From assembly GCA_963169105.1 (NCBI GenBank), contig OY720636.1, positions 65,522,123 through 65,586,122 on the forward strand: 64,000 nucleotides of DNA, written 5' to 3'. The position numbers and the translations under genes are program-made. Position 1 is the first letter of the stretch. Each line of letters starts with the position of its first letter. Source of the DNA: Ceriagrion tenellum. Taxonomy: Eukaryota > Arthropoda > Insecta > Odonata > Coenagrionidae. Below, piece after piece: positions 49,901 to 58,958 of this stretch. The notes under the pieces are model-generated. The model was not told the origin of the DNA and ran no database searches. It saw nothing but the letters and a program-made list of their open reading frames with translations.

Positions 49901-52900
49901 GTATGTTCTCCTCTATAATCTGAAGCCATGAACTGGGATAACTCCTTGCAAGTGTGTTCATATCTCATTTTTTTCTTCCTCACAGGAGGTGTACTGCGGC
50001 AAAGAGACAATATGCACTGTTGACGGACTCCACTTCAACTCTGTTTATAATGCCCGTGTCAAAGCATTCAACAGTACCGGAGAAGGGGAGTACAGCGAAT
50101 GCATTGGACTACAGACAGCAGAAGGTAGGTTTTATTTGACGTGAAGCGATTTATATATTCAGCATGGATGGGAGGCATTGATATCTGGTGGTTATACAAC
50201 CAAATTATGTGAAAAAAACATGTATTTGAAACCGGAAGGTATGAAAGAATTCGCATACATTCATGTGCCATTTGAGAAAAGAAGACCTAATGGGTAAAAT
50301 TTATCGGCCATCATAGAATTGATGACGTGATCGTAAAAAACAATATGGCCTCCAATTTTGGGCTTAAAAACACGTGTTCCCGCTAGCGTAAGAAGTGTAT
50401 CTCGATCGAAAACCGTGTGAGGAGCAGAAGTAGATGAAGGAGGGGGTGTGAGGGGTGCGGGCACACCCTAACCTCCGTAATACCCGGTAAAATAGGAGAA
50501 ATGGTAGTCAGAAGGACGTCAAACGCCCCCCCCAGGCCCCTGGAAAGTAACAATCCATCCTACCCCTTCCTCCCCCATGAAACAATGACCCTTGACCTGC
50601 CACTGATGAGGAGTTTGTGAGTGGGATTGTTTGAATGTGCTTATTGATGATTCCCCTGCCCCAAAAACAAACAATAATCATTGAGGATACCTACTATCAT
50701 TTGAGAGTTATTAATTGCTCATTATTTCAAAAGTATTTTATCACTAAAAACTAGTATTGGTCATGAGCTACTCGACCATATTACTTGCAATAAGGTATGT
50801 TTATTTGTACAGAGCACTTAGGATGTTTTTCAACTGATCTGGGGACAGGCCAAAGTCCTTTGAAACGACTAGCCTAAAAATTGTTTATAATACAAGGGAA
50901 AAACATTTCATCAAGTACACAAAGCCTAACATATCATCGTATGAAAGATCATTGGTGTATTTAGGGCTTAAAATCTTTAACTTGCTACCACATGATATGG
51001 AAGTAATTGCTACTGACTCCTTAAAAGGATAATGAAATTATTGTTGGAAAAAGAGGAAGTCAATGCATATTTGTGTTGAACTAATTTCTGCTTCATTTTA
51101 TTCCTAAAAAAGTTCATTTATGCTTGTTCATTTGTTATTTTATTTATTTTTTCTCTCTTCAAAACATGTGTCCTTATGTTGCGAGGTTAAGTTTTGTTTT
51201 ATTATTCACATGTGCAAGAAAGATTGGTGGTGTCACTACACAGGTATCTTTTGTTGGCACCTAAAAAAGTTCCTTCTATATAAATTATATGTATGAAATG
51301 CTGTTTGTTGTATGTAATACTCTTTTTTTGTGCTTTGTAACATTCTGGAGCAATGAATTTCAATTTCAATATGCTTCATCTAAAGTATGACACTTAGGGT
51401 TTAGTGGTACATTGAGAGATGAAGAGGGATTGAAGAAGGGGATGAAACCACTTATCCGTTCACCTGTGAACGTTCAGCATTTACCCAGACTGAAATTTGC
51501 TAACTGTTCACACCATTTTCTGTCACTTGGGGAATTGCAAATTAACCCATAGAGACAGCCTATGCTTTGGGAAGACCATCCAGGACTCCCAAAGTTAAAT
51601 TCAATGAGATGTAATGCCCAAATCTCCAATTGTGTCTCATAACAGTGCCAAGAAACCCTTCCAAAATATCTACATGTCATGACCCTGGTTTTATTAGAAC
51701 CATATATTCTTAGTGAGTCATCTACTATTCATAGAAATTTGATGATAATATTTGTGAATGTCATTTATTTTCCAGTTGCTTGGTTTTCGTTTGACCCCTG
51801 CCTCTGCCCACCAGAGCTTCGCTTTTCTGGTGACGACAGTGCTACTGTCACATGTGATGGCTACGAACACAGAGTAGCCCTTGCTGCTGTAGGTTTTTCA
51901 CGTGGTGTTCATTATTGGGAGTTCTCAGTGGACCGTTATGATGCAGACGCAGATCCTAGTTTTGGTATAGCTCGCCTAGATGTTAACAAAGAACAGATGC
52001 TTGGTGAGTTTTCTTCCTTGACACCCATTTTTAGTTATTCATGAGGGGTTATCCTTAACCTTTTAGATTCAGATGCCCTTATTATTCCCCACCCCTGTGT
52101 TATAGCATGAATTGGGATTGTAATGTAGATAGTGCCCCGGTAAAATTGCTGTCAAACTTTTGCCATTTGGGGAAATGCTCATAATGGAGAACTAGAGGAG
52201 ATGCTATAGCTAAGGATTGGTGAATGAACTAAAAGATAGATTATCTCTGCTTCACTGTATTGTCTGCTAAATATTTTATTCATTCCAATGTTTTCACTTT
52301 GTTGTCCTTCATAATTTTCCCTATATATATTCCATTTGTTCTTTCAAATTCAATCCCCCTATTCATTTCTTATTCCATGATTGCATTACAAGCTGCTGTT
52401 CCTTCATTATCCCTTTTAGTGCGGCGGGCCGATACATCGGCTTTGGCATCTCAGGCGTAAAGTGCGGCGGGCCGATATATCGGCTCATAGGCAAAATATT
52501 GTTTAACTTTTGCACACAAATACAGTTACAATTATTTTTTGTATGAAGTATAAGCATTTTCTTATTAATACCTAATTCAATGCATACGCAATAAGAAAAA
52601 CTGCTTATGGATATTTTAAACAATAACTTTATAACATTTATTTTCCTAGAGTGATAATTTCATTCTACTTACCCTCCGCATTTCTCACTAGAACCGCTGG
52701 CAGGGGTCAGCACTAAGAGGGTTAAGCTCAAGACTTGGTCTTTTATTCACTCATTAATGAGGCAATGTGTGTGGTTTTAATAATTAATGCTGGAAGGTAT
52801 ATCCCTATGGATGTGTTTTCAAGTTATCACAAGTTTCCTGCCCTCAGTGGACTTATTTTGTTCTAGTTTTTTTATCATATACATTATTGATCCTTTATGC

Positions 52901-55605
52901 AGTATTTCTGTAGAAGTTATTTGTGCTTATAATTTACATTTAAATACCTTTCAAGCAGAAACCCCCTTAATAGTTGGGCCTTAATATAAGTCTAGCTTGA
53001 TGGACCTGGCCCACTAAGTGTTTATGGAGTACATCTTTAAAATTTGGATTTGGTGAGAATCTTATTTGATTTTCCTTGTCTCATGGCTGTTTTTCAGGCA
53101 AGGACGACAAAGGCTGGTGCATGTATATTGATCGACAGAGGTCATGGTTTATGCATGGCAATGTTCATGAACAAAGGACTGAGGGAGGAATAACAGCTGG
53201 CTCAACTGTTGGAGTCCTGTTAGATCTCGACCGCCACACCCTCTCCTTCTATGTCAATGAAGAACCACAGGTATGCTACCAGTTTTTTTCCTAATACTCA
53301 AGGGTGACTAATATCTTATTTGGCATATGATGGGTGTGTGTTATTGCTGGCTGGATCTCTCATAATGGGTATGACAAGTATGTCTCTTCATTTTATAAAT
53401 TAGTGTTGTCCATCTCTCAGCATAACATATTTGTTTCACCGGGACATTTATTCTTATTTTTAAAATCTCATTTGTTATTGAAGTAATGGAATATATTGTG
53501 CTGAATTATGTATGTATCTAGTTCATGAGAGGAAAGTTTTTGAGATAATTGTGGAGTATTGAAAACTGGTTCTTTTCTGGCCAAAGATATTAACTTATTT
53601 TATGACTCAAGTATGAGTGAAGGTGAAAAAATTGTAGTCTCTCTTTGTTTTGCATTGGTTATTGGATATTTGAACAGCATAATGCACCTTGTGGAATGCA
53701 CTAATACATGTTATAAAGCTTAAGTACCAAGCATATTTTTCAATCGTAGTGATTAATATGAAGCTTTGAAATTGAATTGAATGCATTTATATGGGTGTAT
53801 TCTCAGTTGCTCATTGGTATTGGAGAAACACATGGTTTCACACAAAAAATACCCAGAAATATTGACCCCATATTCATGGGCATAGCCAGGATTTATATTG
53901 ATATTATATTGATATTCGGCCTGTATCTATTGGGGTGCCCCAGGGCTCTGTATTGGGTCCGATTTTATTCTTGATCTCTATTAATGACTTGCCTATTAAC
54001 CTGGTCCCTACATGTAATGACAAGGTTATAATGTTTGCAGATGATGTAAATGTTATATAATGAGTTATAATTCATGTGACGATGATATGACAGAATGGCT
54101 AAACAGTACCATGGTGAGAATGTCTCAATGGTGTACGACTAACAAATTAACACTAAATGTACCTAAAACCCAATTTATGTTATTCTCAACATCACAAAAG
54201 GGTTACCAAAGTATGTTACATATCCTTAGTTGACAGTTCTGTTTGTGAACCTAATGATGAAGTCAAATTTCTTGGTGTTCTCCTTGATCCATTATTGAAT
54301 TGGTCGACACACATTGATAATTTATGTAAAAAGTTGAATTCTATCCACTATATGCTATCTGTGCTGAAGCATGCTGTCAGTATTGGTGTACTCAGGAGTG
54401 TTCACTTTGCCCACTTTTACTCCCGGATCTCTTATGGCATTGATCTATGAGGTGCAACTTCCCAGCTACTTGAAATCTTTAAGATTCAGAAAAAATTGTA
54501 TGCATTATGTGTAATGCCCCCTTCAGGGCACACTGTCGGCCATTGTTTAAAAAACTGGGTCTGCTAACTGTGCCGTCCATTTATGTTTATTATGTTGTGC
54601 TATATGTTAGACCTAACATGTCTCGATTTGCTAAAAATAATAACTTTCATAACCACTACACCAGAAGACCTGAGGATTTGCATATAATGCTACAGAATTT
54701 TAAATTGTGCTCCCGGGATCCCAAAGTCATGGGGATAAAATTATATATGTAATGTAATCCCATTCCATATTAAAAAGGTGACAACTTTGAATGCCTTCAA
54801 AAGACTCCTACATAACTTTCTCCTCGAGAAATGTCTGTACAAAGTGGAGGATTTATTTATATCAGTCTTTCTGTGTAAATATGTTTTTTTTATATACTTG
54901 TTGAATTATGACGTGTTTTATACATTCCATGTAATGTCTCTGGAACAAAAAAAATCTAATCTAATCTAATTGGGGGGGGGGGCAGCTGTCACCCTCTGGC
55001 TATGCCCATGCTCATATATGTCTCCTTATTAAGTAACTTATGTTTAAATTTAAGATAGGTTTTCATTGGCTGATAAATGGAGGTAATTTCTCTACCTTTA
55101 CCTAAAAGTGTAGGAGTTCATTTTTGTTAATGTAGAAATTCCACCAAGTGATACCTAAAACTTTTGAAAATAAGGTTGCACAACATTTTTGTGCTTAAAA
55201 ATTTGCATGGATGTAGATTTTTGGCAAAGATATTTTTATTGATCAGACTAGAATTATTTTCATCAACGGAGTAATTTTTTAAAACTTTTGTGGGGATATA
55301 TTTTTCTGCCCGTTAAACCATTCTCGGTACCGTATTAAATATTAAATATTTATCAAGGAATTGTAGCAAAATATTGGGTATGAATTATCAGTAAGTTCAG
55401 GCCATCATCTCACCAATATTTGTATGTTTTATGCATTTTAACAATTATATTACCAATAACGATGAACTCCCGCTTCTGGTTTCAGGGTCCAATCGCATTT
55501 AGGGATCTTTATGGTGTCTTCTACCCAGCTGTCAGCCTGAACCGAGGAGTCTCCGTCACATTACACACTGCCCTCGACCCTCCCTCGGACAGTGACGAGA
55601 GCTGA
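25778..55605 (+). CDS. Trim9: Trim9-type E3 ubiquitin ligase, 3' part of gene (six exons, spliced)
   Basis: The span covers six coding exons that join in phase: 25778-25934, 46073-46212, 49986-50124, 51776-52003, 53098-53270 and 55486-55605. Together they encode about 318 residues: end of the coiled-coil/COS-box region (1-52), a fibronectin III domain (about 53-145) and a B30.2/SPRY domain (about 146-310), then TGA. Every internal border is AG...GT. This COS-FN3-SPRY order defines class I TRIM proteins, and motifs such as WEFSVDRYD, RSWFMHGN and TEGGITAGSTVGVLLDLD are those of TRIM9/TRIM67. From family knowledge, the protein is a neuronal ubiquitin ligase acting with the netrin receptor Frazzled/DCC in axon guidance and membrane trafficking, with the COS box binding microtubules. 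RING and B-box exons are not in the window. TRIM9 versus TRIM67 cannot be separated without a tree, but insects usually have a single Trim9. Confidence 0.95.
25941..29127 (+). other. Trim9 20-kb intron, first part; nothing coding seen
   Basis: AT-rich intron sequence with a run of 11 G near 26535 and a perfect 28-bp palindrome with 3-nt loop at 26896-26954. Short frames lack splice support. Confidence 0.6.
26896..26954. repeat. Perfect 28-bp inverted repeat, 3-nt loop
   Basis: The left arm TATTCTGAGAACATGATTCA... (26896-26923) is matched exactly in inverse at 26927-26954. Confidence 0.9.
29128..29627. mobile_element. 500-bp MITE, copy 1
   Basis: The ends GGTCGGTTGCAAGAAC and, read inward, GGCCAGTTGCAAGAGC are terminal inverted repeats. 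The inside is rich in CCATAACT/AGTTATGG words and has CCGCCATCTTGG. An inverted copy lies at 29706-30165. Confidence 0.75.
29706..30165. mobile_element. 500-bp MITE family, copy 2, opposite orientation
   Basis: The ends AGCCAGTTGCAGGAAC and GGCCAGTGGCAAGAAC (read inward) match copy 1. Internal CCAAGATGGCGG pairs with the copy 1 motif. The pair forms an inverted structure of about 1 kb. Confidence 0.75.
30170..32960 (+). other. Trim9 intron; candidate microexon apart, nothing coding
   Basis: Apart from the possible microexon at 30635-30667, the sequence is AT-rich intron with short frames. Confidence 0.55.
30635..30667 (+). CDS. Candidate in-frame Trim9 microexon (33 or 24 nt)
   Basis: A pyrimidine tract of about 90 nt (30535-30630) leads to two possible acceptors, AAAG ending at 30634 or 30643, and a strong donor CAG/GTACGT starts at 30668. 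Both lengths (33 and 24 nt) are multiples of three. Spliced between the COS exon and the FN3 exon, the 33-nt form inserts PAKDGEERLPA in phase with no stop, placing it in the linker before the FN3 domain. It lies about 4.7 kb into the 20-kb intron. The tract, donor and phase are seen in the sequence; use as an alternative exon is inference. It could be a chance splice-like sequence. Confidence 0.5.
32961..33482 (+). mobile_element. CR1/jockey-like LINE 3' end with (CATT)n tail
   Basis: The plus strand reads PQARTNQYLNSFPIIASKFW and NSLPP, the usual LINE C-terminal block. A short 3' UTR then ends in ATTCATTCATTC at about 33470-33482. 5' truncated. Confidence 0.75.
33490..35700 (+). other. Trim9 intron; GC island and small satellite
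   Basis: 34430-34760 is GC-rich with a 113-codon open minus-strand frame of basic composition and no known domain. 34988-35130 is an AT-rich minisatellite built on CTTGTATCTATTATTTATAT. Confidence 0.55.
35742..35880 (+). repeat. Dispersed repeat, copy 1
   Basis: The stretch ACGTCATCAAACTGT...CAACCATC recurs at 37041-37175 in the same orientation. Just before it, ATTCACCCATTGGGGTAGAT is present twice (35681 and 35716). Confidence 0.7.
35961..36093. mobile_element. Hairpin repeat 5, decayed (hammerhead-like loop motif)
   Basis: Inverted arms share GATTTATTACGACCGG. Minus 35975-36004 reads CTGAAGA, T, GCTG...AGC, GAAG, CCGGTC. The plus arm at 36052-36079 has GAAAC but a weaker stem. Arms are separated by about 45 bp. 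Confidence 0.65.
37041..37175 (+). repeat. Dispersed repeat, copy 2
   Basis: Direct-orientation relative of 35742-35880, with small gaps. Confidence 0.7.
37441..37690 (+). repeat. Two-unit tandem repeat, period about 149 bp
   Basis: Units at 37441-37535 and 37590-37690 share GAGAGTATTGACAT and GGAACAGGTAACAGCTCGCT. The second ends in GTATGTAGATGTAG, like the LINE family A 3' end. Confidence 0.75.
37691..39470 (+). other. Trim9 intron; no supported gene
   Basis: AT-rich, with a GC patch at 37690-38060. A GGGCCC-rich patch at 39020-39120 and 39405-39490 precedes the reverse transcriptase fragment. Confidence 0.5.
39471..39880 (+). mobile_element. Non-LTR reverse transcriptase fragment
   Basis: The open frame reads PQGSILGPLLLNIYVHEL, FYEDDLQVY, WASANDLKLNRQNTKP and VNDLGVVINRTLTWNSHV. 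These are reverse transcriptase motifs: the G-x-P-Q-G-S-x-L-G-P box, then the catalytic Y-A-D-D box. Here the box is Y-E-D-D, an abnormal residue beside the catalytic aspartates. The frame is open for about 135 codons but lacks the N-terminus (endonuclease, palm start) and C-terminus, so it is a dead fragment. It joins an unrelated retroelement tail at about 39880. Confidence 0.9.
39881..40005 (+). mobile_element. Retroelement 3' tail common in insect genomes
   Basis: TCAGCTCAATCGGTCCAGTA followed by TTTTTGCGTGA, CAAACATACAAACTTT and ATAATATTAGTAGGAT is, from memory, a widespread insect non-LTR/SINE 3' tail. Its joint to the previous fragment is abrupt. Confidence 0.65.
40006..44990 (+). other. 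Trim9 intron; no supported gene
   Basis: A 16-nt G run lies at 40431-40446. GC-rich islands lie at 41620-41990 and 43830-44450. The minus-strand frames at 43449-43787 and 43874-44071 are open but have no domain I recognise. Confidence 0.55.
44994..45157 (+). repeat. Two-unit tandem repeat, period 86 bp
   Basis: Units begin TTCTTAAAATAATTAATG at 44994 and 45080 and share TTTAATAATAGATAAATATT. Few mismatches. Confidence 0.85.
45160..46072 (+). other. Trim9 intron end before the FN3 exon
   Basis: No repeat or gene recognised. The acceptor tract TTTTTTCCCCTCCGGTGAAC precedes 46071-46072. Confidence 0.5.
46073..46212 (+). CDS. Trim9: Trim9 exon: first half of FN3 domain
   Basis: Acceptor AG is at 46071-46072 and the donor GTAAGT starts at 46213. 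The carried-over C plus the first two bases makes proline, and the exon ends in phase 0. It encodes 46 further residues with IIPEECSAENNSVTIAWQPP and GYLLEMDDGSGGEF, the A to C strands of a fibronectin type III domain including the conserved tryptophan. In Trim9 proteins this domain lies between the COS box and SPRY. It is the first constitutive exon after the 20-kb intron and is followed within 400 bp by LINE debris. Confidence 0.95.
46600..46970 (+). mobile_element. LINE family C, two consecutive 3' ends
   Basis: Two successive copies of the family 3' end (46605-46780 and 46781-46970) share GTTG(G/C)GCAAGCG, AGATAGGACC and CC(A/T)GGAGGA/CTACC blocks. They correspond to the end of the copy at 47085-47575. 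Confidence 0.7.
47085..47575 (+). mobile_element. LINE family C copy, C-terminal region and 3' end
   Basis: The plus strand encodes, with breaks, WMEEVIR-type and R-Q-G-G-W-L-E-E-V-I-R-G-D blocks, as at 59520-60002. The antisense strand is hydrophobic and gives the shadow frames seen at 47069-47480. Confidence 0.75.
47598..48105. mobile_element. 508-bp TA-flanked MITE
   Basis: The ends CGTTTACTAATCGATCTCAG and, read inward, CGTTTAATAATTGATCTCAG are terminal inverted repeats with TA on both sides (47596-47597, 48106-48107). It contains several AGATCGATCT palindromes. Relatives are at 56935-57355 and 60003-60092. Confidence 0.85.
48106..49985 (+). other. Trim9 intron between FN3 exons; no gene
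   Basis: A C/T-rich island at 48180-48620, otherwise AT-rich. No coding block supported. Confidence 0.55.
49986..50124 (+). CDS. Trim9: Trim9 exon: second half of FN3 domain
   Basis: The acceptor is a strong tract ending CACAG at 49985 and the donor GTAGGT starts at 50125. The exon begins in phase 0 and ends with one base of a codon. It encodes 46 residues with VYCGKETICTVDGLHFNS and YNARVKAFNSTGEGEYSE, the E to G strands of the FN3 domain with the typical Y-x-A-R-V-x-A-x-N signature. The block VYCGKETICTVDGLHFNS is close to invariant in Trim9 proteins and helps separate this gene from other FN3 proteins. Confidence 0.95.
50125..50800 (+). other. Trim9 intron; no gene
   Basis: Contains C-rich patches at 50420-50580. 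Nothing coding recognised. Confidence 0.5.
50805..51372 (+). mobile_element. Non-LTR retrotransposon C-terminal remnant
   Basis: With frameshifts the plus strand reads ISSYERSLVYLGLKIFNLLP followed by D-S-L-K-R-I-M-K-L-L, the common LINE end (G-x-K-I-Y-N-x-L-P). A 3' UTR ends near CAATTTCAAT at about 51370. Confidence 0.65.
51776..52003 (+). CDS. Trim9: Trim9 exon: start of B30.2/SPRY domain
   Basis: Acceptor TTTTCCAG ends at 51775 and the donor GTGAGT starts at 52004. The exon completes a valine codon (E-V-A-W-F-S-F-D-P) and encodes 75 more residues plus one base. It carries the domain entry AWFSFDP, the core GFSRGVHYWEFSVDRYD and SFGIARLDVNKEQML. SPRY domains bind partners or substrates; in TRIM9 this domain mediates interaction with trafficking and cytoskeletal partners. 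The stretch RFSGDDSATVTCDGYEH aligns with the variable first strand of the family. Confidence 0.96.
52411..52721. mobile_element. 311-bp piggyBac-like MITE
   Basis: The ends CCCTTTTAGTGC and CCCTCTTAGTGC (read inward) are flanked by TTAT (52407-52410) and TTAA (52722-52725), the piggyBac target. A unit of about 42 bp containing GTGCGGCGGGCCGATA and CATCGGCT/TATCGGCT is repeated just inside the left end. No transposase. It lies in the intron between the first two SPRY exons. Confidence 0.85.
52726..53097 (+). other. Trim9 intron; no gene
   Basis: AT-rich with an ordinary branch/pyrimidine region before the 53098 exon. Confidence 0.5.
53098..53270 (+). CDS. Trim9: Trim9 exon: centre of SPRY domain
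   Basis: Acceptor TTTTCAG ends at 53097 and the donor GTATGC starts at 53271. It completes the glycine of LGKDD and ends in phase 0 after 57 further codons. It includes KGWCMYIDRQRSWFMHGN, EQRTEGGITAGSTVGVLLD and RHTLSFYVNEEPQ, the most conserved part of Trim9 SPRY domains. No frame damage is visible. Confidence 0.97.
53875..55010. mobile_element. Palindrome-ended repeat split by a LINE
   Basis: CATGGGCATAGCCAG at 53875-53889 is matched in inverse at 54996-55010. Between them a LINE (about 53900-54970) is inserted. The rest is a short G-rich repeat ending GGGGGGCAGCTG. Confidence 0.7.
53900..54970 (+). mobile_element. Non-LTR retrotransposon with (TCTAA)n tail
   Basis: The plus strand, with frameshifts, reads GVPQGSVLGPILF, MFADDVNVI, KLTLNVPKTQFMLFSTS, EVKFLGVLLDPLLNWSTHI and LNSIHYMLSVL. 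Further on are SRISYGIDL and a C-terminal FKRLLHNFLLEK block. These are reverse transcriptase motifs including the F-A-D-D catalytic box. The 3' end is a (TCTAA) repeat at 54953-54970. It is 5' truncated within the reverse transcriptase and carries frameshifts. It sits in the last Trim9 intron in sense orientation. Confidence 0.88.
55011..55485 (+). other. End of last Trim9 intron; no gene
   Basis: AT-rich, no repeat recognised. Confidence 0.5.
55486..55605 (+). CDS. Trim9: Trim9 terminal coding exon: end of SPRY and stop
   Basis: Acceptor GGTTTCAG ends at 55485; the frame starts at GGT and stops at TGA 55603-55605. It encodes 39 residues with GPIAFRDLYGVFYPAVSLNR and VSVTLHTALDP, the last strands of the SPRY domain, followed by an acidic tail PPSDSDES. 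The 3' untranslated region follows. The 53271-55485 intron contains a LINE nested in a palindromic element. Confidence 0.96.
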   Translation, partial: GPIAFRDLYGVFYPAVSLNRGVSVTLHTALDPPSDSDES

Positions 55606-56342
55606 ATGTCAAAGGAGAAGTCGGAACTAGCTAAAGAGGATGGTAGATCCGGGGGAGAGGAGTGAACTTCTTCAAGGCATAATACTTATGTCTCCTCCCT
55701 ATCTGAGACAAGATAAAAAGATTTTGCTCGATTCAATAGAAATTTATGGAGGAGTGAGGGAACCCATTTGTACATATCCTTTTCCATTTTAATGTATAAC
55801 TCGGAAAAAAATTGCATACATTTTTATCAAAAAATCTTGGAAGCATAATGAATATGTGAAAGTTCCCCCTTATAATCACTATGAGCTTATTTAGAAATTT
55901 CAGTAACTCACTGCAAAGAAAATAAATATCATTCTTATCAAAATGACATTTTATGTATATACATAATACACTAAAGATACATGTTTTGTTGTACAACCTC
56001 TAAATGTAAACAAAAAAAACTATCCATGCTGGGATTGAATCGTAATGGTGTGTCATTTTGTTTTTTAGTTGAGCGGCCTAAGGTCTAATTGATGTAATTT
56101 GGTCTCATGTAACTTGCTCTTTTTGAAGGACCATTTTAGAAAGTTGTTAGTTAGGATGGTTGTGTGCCCTTCCTTTATTTTAATGTGCCTCCCTCCTCAA
56201 CTCCTAAATCCAGCTACAAAATGGTTTATATTTTCCTTTTTGAATGAAAACATATTTCAGAGGAGTGTGCTCCTTGAGTAATTTTTTTCAATACATCGTT
56301 TTCTTATTGTAAATTTGTATATTTGATTCAATAATTAATAAA
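55606..56342 (+). terminator. Trim9 3' UTR with candidate poly(A) signals
   Basis: AT-rich sequence with no further long frame follows the stop. AATAAA hexamers occur at 55921-55926, 56337-56342 and, further on, 56516-56521. Any could mark the transcript end; the first would give a 3' UTR of about 340 nt. Transcript data are needed to choose. Confidence 0.4.
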
Positions 56343-56934
56343 TAATCATTGGAGAAATCCCAAAAATCATGATTTTAAAAGGAATGAGGTGGAAGGAGAG
56401 GTCAAAGTGGTGCAAGAAAGATATCTTCTCAAAGGATTATTTCAAAACAAGTGATGGAGTCATGTGGAATCTCATGTTGGGTAACAGTGTCCATTTCTTC
56501 CAATGTTTCTGTTAGAATAAATTCGGCGTGTAGAGAGTTAACTTAAGTCTTTATGATACAAAGACCTGAACATGACCGGATTGAACAAGACATGACTCTT
56601 GGGAGTATCACAGTGAGACAAAAAAAGACAAACAAAATGCAAAGTATGACAGTGTGAGTGGTTTGCCTGTACATATTAGGGTATGTAAATATATTTGCAA
56701 TAGTTTTTGAAGACATCAGTGCTGGGTTCAGGGGCACAACAACGGGGGGGAGGCATTGCCCCCCCCCACCCCCAAAATCAAGAGGCTGTGGCTCACTTTT
56801 AAATGGACATTGTCCGATTTGTGCCTTCATCCCTTAGTGGGTTGAAATTTGCACAGACTCTCAGACCCATTATATCATTCACGATTGGTGTAATTTATAT
56901 CATACAGTACAGTTTTTAACACAGACTGAAAAGA
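56343..56934. other. Trim9 3' flank
   Basis: A G-run/C-run patch at 56742-56775 resembles the G-rich repeat near 54970. No gene. Confidence 0.45.
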
Positions 56935-57355
56935 TCACAATCAAATCTATCAGTGGAAGCACAATTGACCCAGTGTGTAAACAAGTGTAGAGTTAGAAAT
57001 TTTCAGTCACATTCTCAGTGAACAAGATTGCCCAATAGAGGTGGAATTGCATGATGTGCTATCATCATGTATTGATATCATCAATGCCACATCATTAGCC
57101 ATTATGGACTCTTGTTAAAAGTGGTTGCAACTCATGTCTTGAATAATATCCATTATATTTTGTCTCCCAATGTCAACCAAAAGAATAAAAAGGAGCGCCA
57201 CAGGCCTAATGGTTTAGGTTGATCTGAAATCTCAAACTGGCTGAGATAGTGGGCCGAGTCTGATTGGGCCAAGGCCTCTCAGATCAATCTCATTAGTCCG
57301 TCGCATTTACTATACTGAGCTGATCAGGTAAGATTGATCGGAGATTTGTTGTTAC
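56935..57355. mobile_element. Diverged relative of the 508-bp MITE
   Basis: Shares GTGTGTAAACAAGTG, CAATGTCAACCAAAAGAATA and AGGAGCGCCACAG with 47598-48105, in the same orientation. Its left terminus is lost. Confidence 0.8.
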
Positions 57356-58957
57356 ATGTTATGAATGTAGAAGCCAGCCACATTTGGTATCTTATGTAAC
57401 TAAATGAGTGATGTTTTAAATGTAATGCCGGGCTGGGGAAGAAGGATATTAGGAGGAAGATGACAGAAAAATGACGTGAAGAAGCAAAAGATGCAAAGAA
57501 GGAAGAAATCATCAGAAAATCAAATGGAGGGGTTCTTTCTCAGGAGAGATATGCATCAAATGATGGATAATCCATACTGAGTCGTGAAAATACTAGACGA
57601 GACTCAGTGCTTTAATTTGTCAGAAGCTTGTGGGTACTATATTCTAAGTCCATGGGATAGATTGATCAGAGATCTATGAAACATAGTGAAAGACCACCCA
57701 ATTATTTCACAATCAATATAAAAAATCTAATATAAGTGATGATAATATAATAGGGAATGGCAAATCAAGGTAAAACTACTAGGGTTATGATGTGAAGGAG
57801 TAAATAGGATTCAGAAAAGGAGGGAAGGTAAGGGTATATTGTGGGGTAGGTATATAAGTGTTGGAGCAAGGATTAGTACCTGAGAGCTATCATCAAGCAA
57901 AGGCATTTCAATCAGCAGATTCACAAAGTTCATACCATGGATATCGGTGATTTTTTGAATCTTTAAGAAGCTAGGCAACGCTTCAAGGCTTCAGGAAATC
58001 TTGAACCACACAAATTTTAGGCCTGTATTTCAGGCCTCAGGATATTTAATGAGGATAACAGCCCTATCATAAGTTCTGGGCAATGTGAATGGCTCTGAGC
58101 TCACAGCTCCATATTTGGAGTGAACCTGCCTTTGGCTTACTATACTTACTGGTTAACCTAGAGGTATTCTTCCTGTGTCTTTAAATAAATCTCAGTTCCC
58201 ATTGGAGAAACTTCGCTAAAACATACTGTAACCCTAAATTCCCTTTCGGTTACCTTCGTTATGTTTACCTTACCACAATGTTTCATTTACTACACATACA
58301 CATAAATTGTAAGTAATACATTTCAATTAAAGTTAAAAAAACACTACTTATCTTATTCATGCACATATATGGTTTTAATTCAATGAAAGAAATAATTGGG
58401 CCCAATTTACAGCCTTTGCTTAATATATATCTATATAATGACAAATTGAAATATTTAGGGTAATTTTATAAAAGTGAGAGTAAGTCCTTTGAATTTTATA
58501 TGAAATGCCCCTATTCCCTTTCCACTTATCGTGATCGAGAAGCTGTTATCTGTGTGGATATTCCAGGTAGTCTCAGGATTTCCTCTCATGGGGCCGGTCT
58601 GGAGTGTGCCTTCCCGTATCGGGTTTCCTTCCCACCTTTTCGTCCGCACTCGTAATCCTTGCTTTCGCCTCTTATTTCCGATCTCTCGAGCACGCCCACA
58701 CACTCTCGGTTTTATTCGTACTTGCTTTCACTTATTTTAATATTCCTGATCTCTTGGACGTGTCTGCACTCTTTGACTGTCATTCTCACTCTCCCCTTTT
58801 TTCGCACCTGTAACTACCCACGCTCGGCTTACCTATTGTCGTCTATTATTACGGCCGGGCACATTGTCCATTGTTTTGCTGGGTGTGGTAACAACCCTCT
58901 AGCATTCCACCTGTAGTGTTTCCAACCGAAGGTTTACAATACCCAACATTACTTTCA
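57356..58957. other. Intergenic; no supported gene
   Basis: Mostly AT-rich. 58560-58850 is more GC-rich with several overlapping frames and no known domain. Confidence 0.5.
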
Positions 58958-58958
58958 G

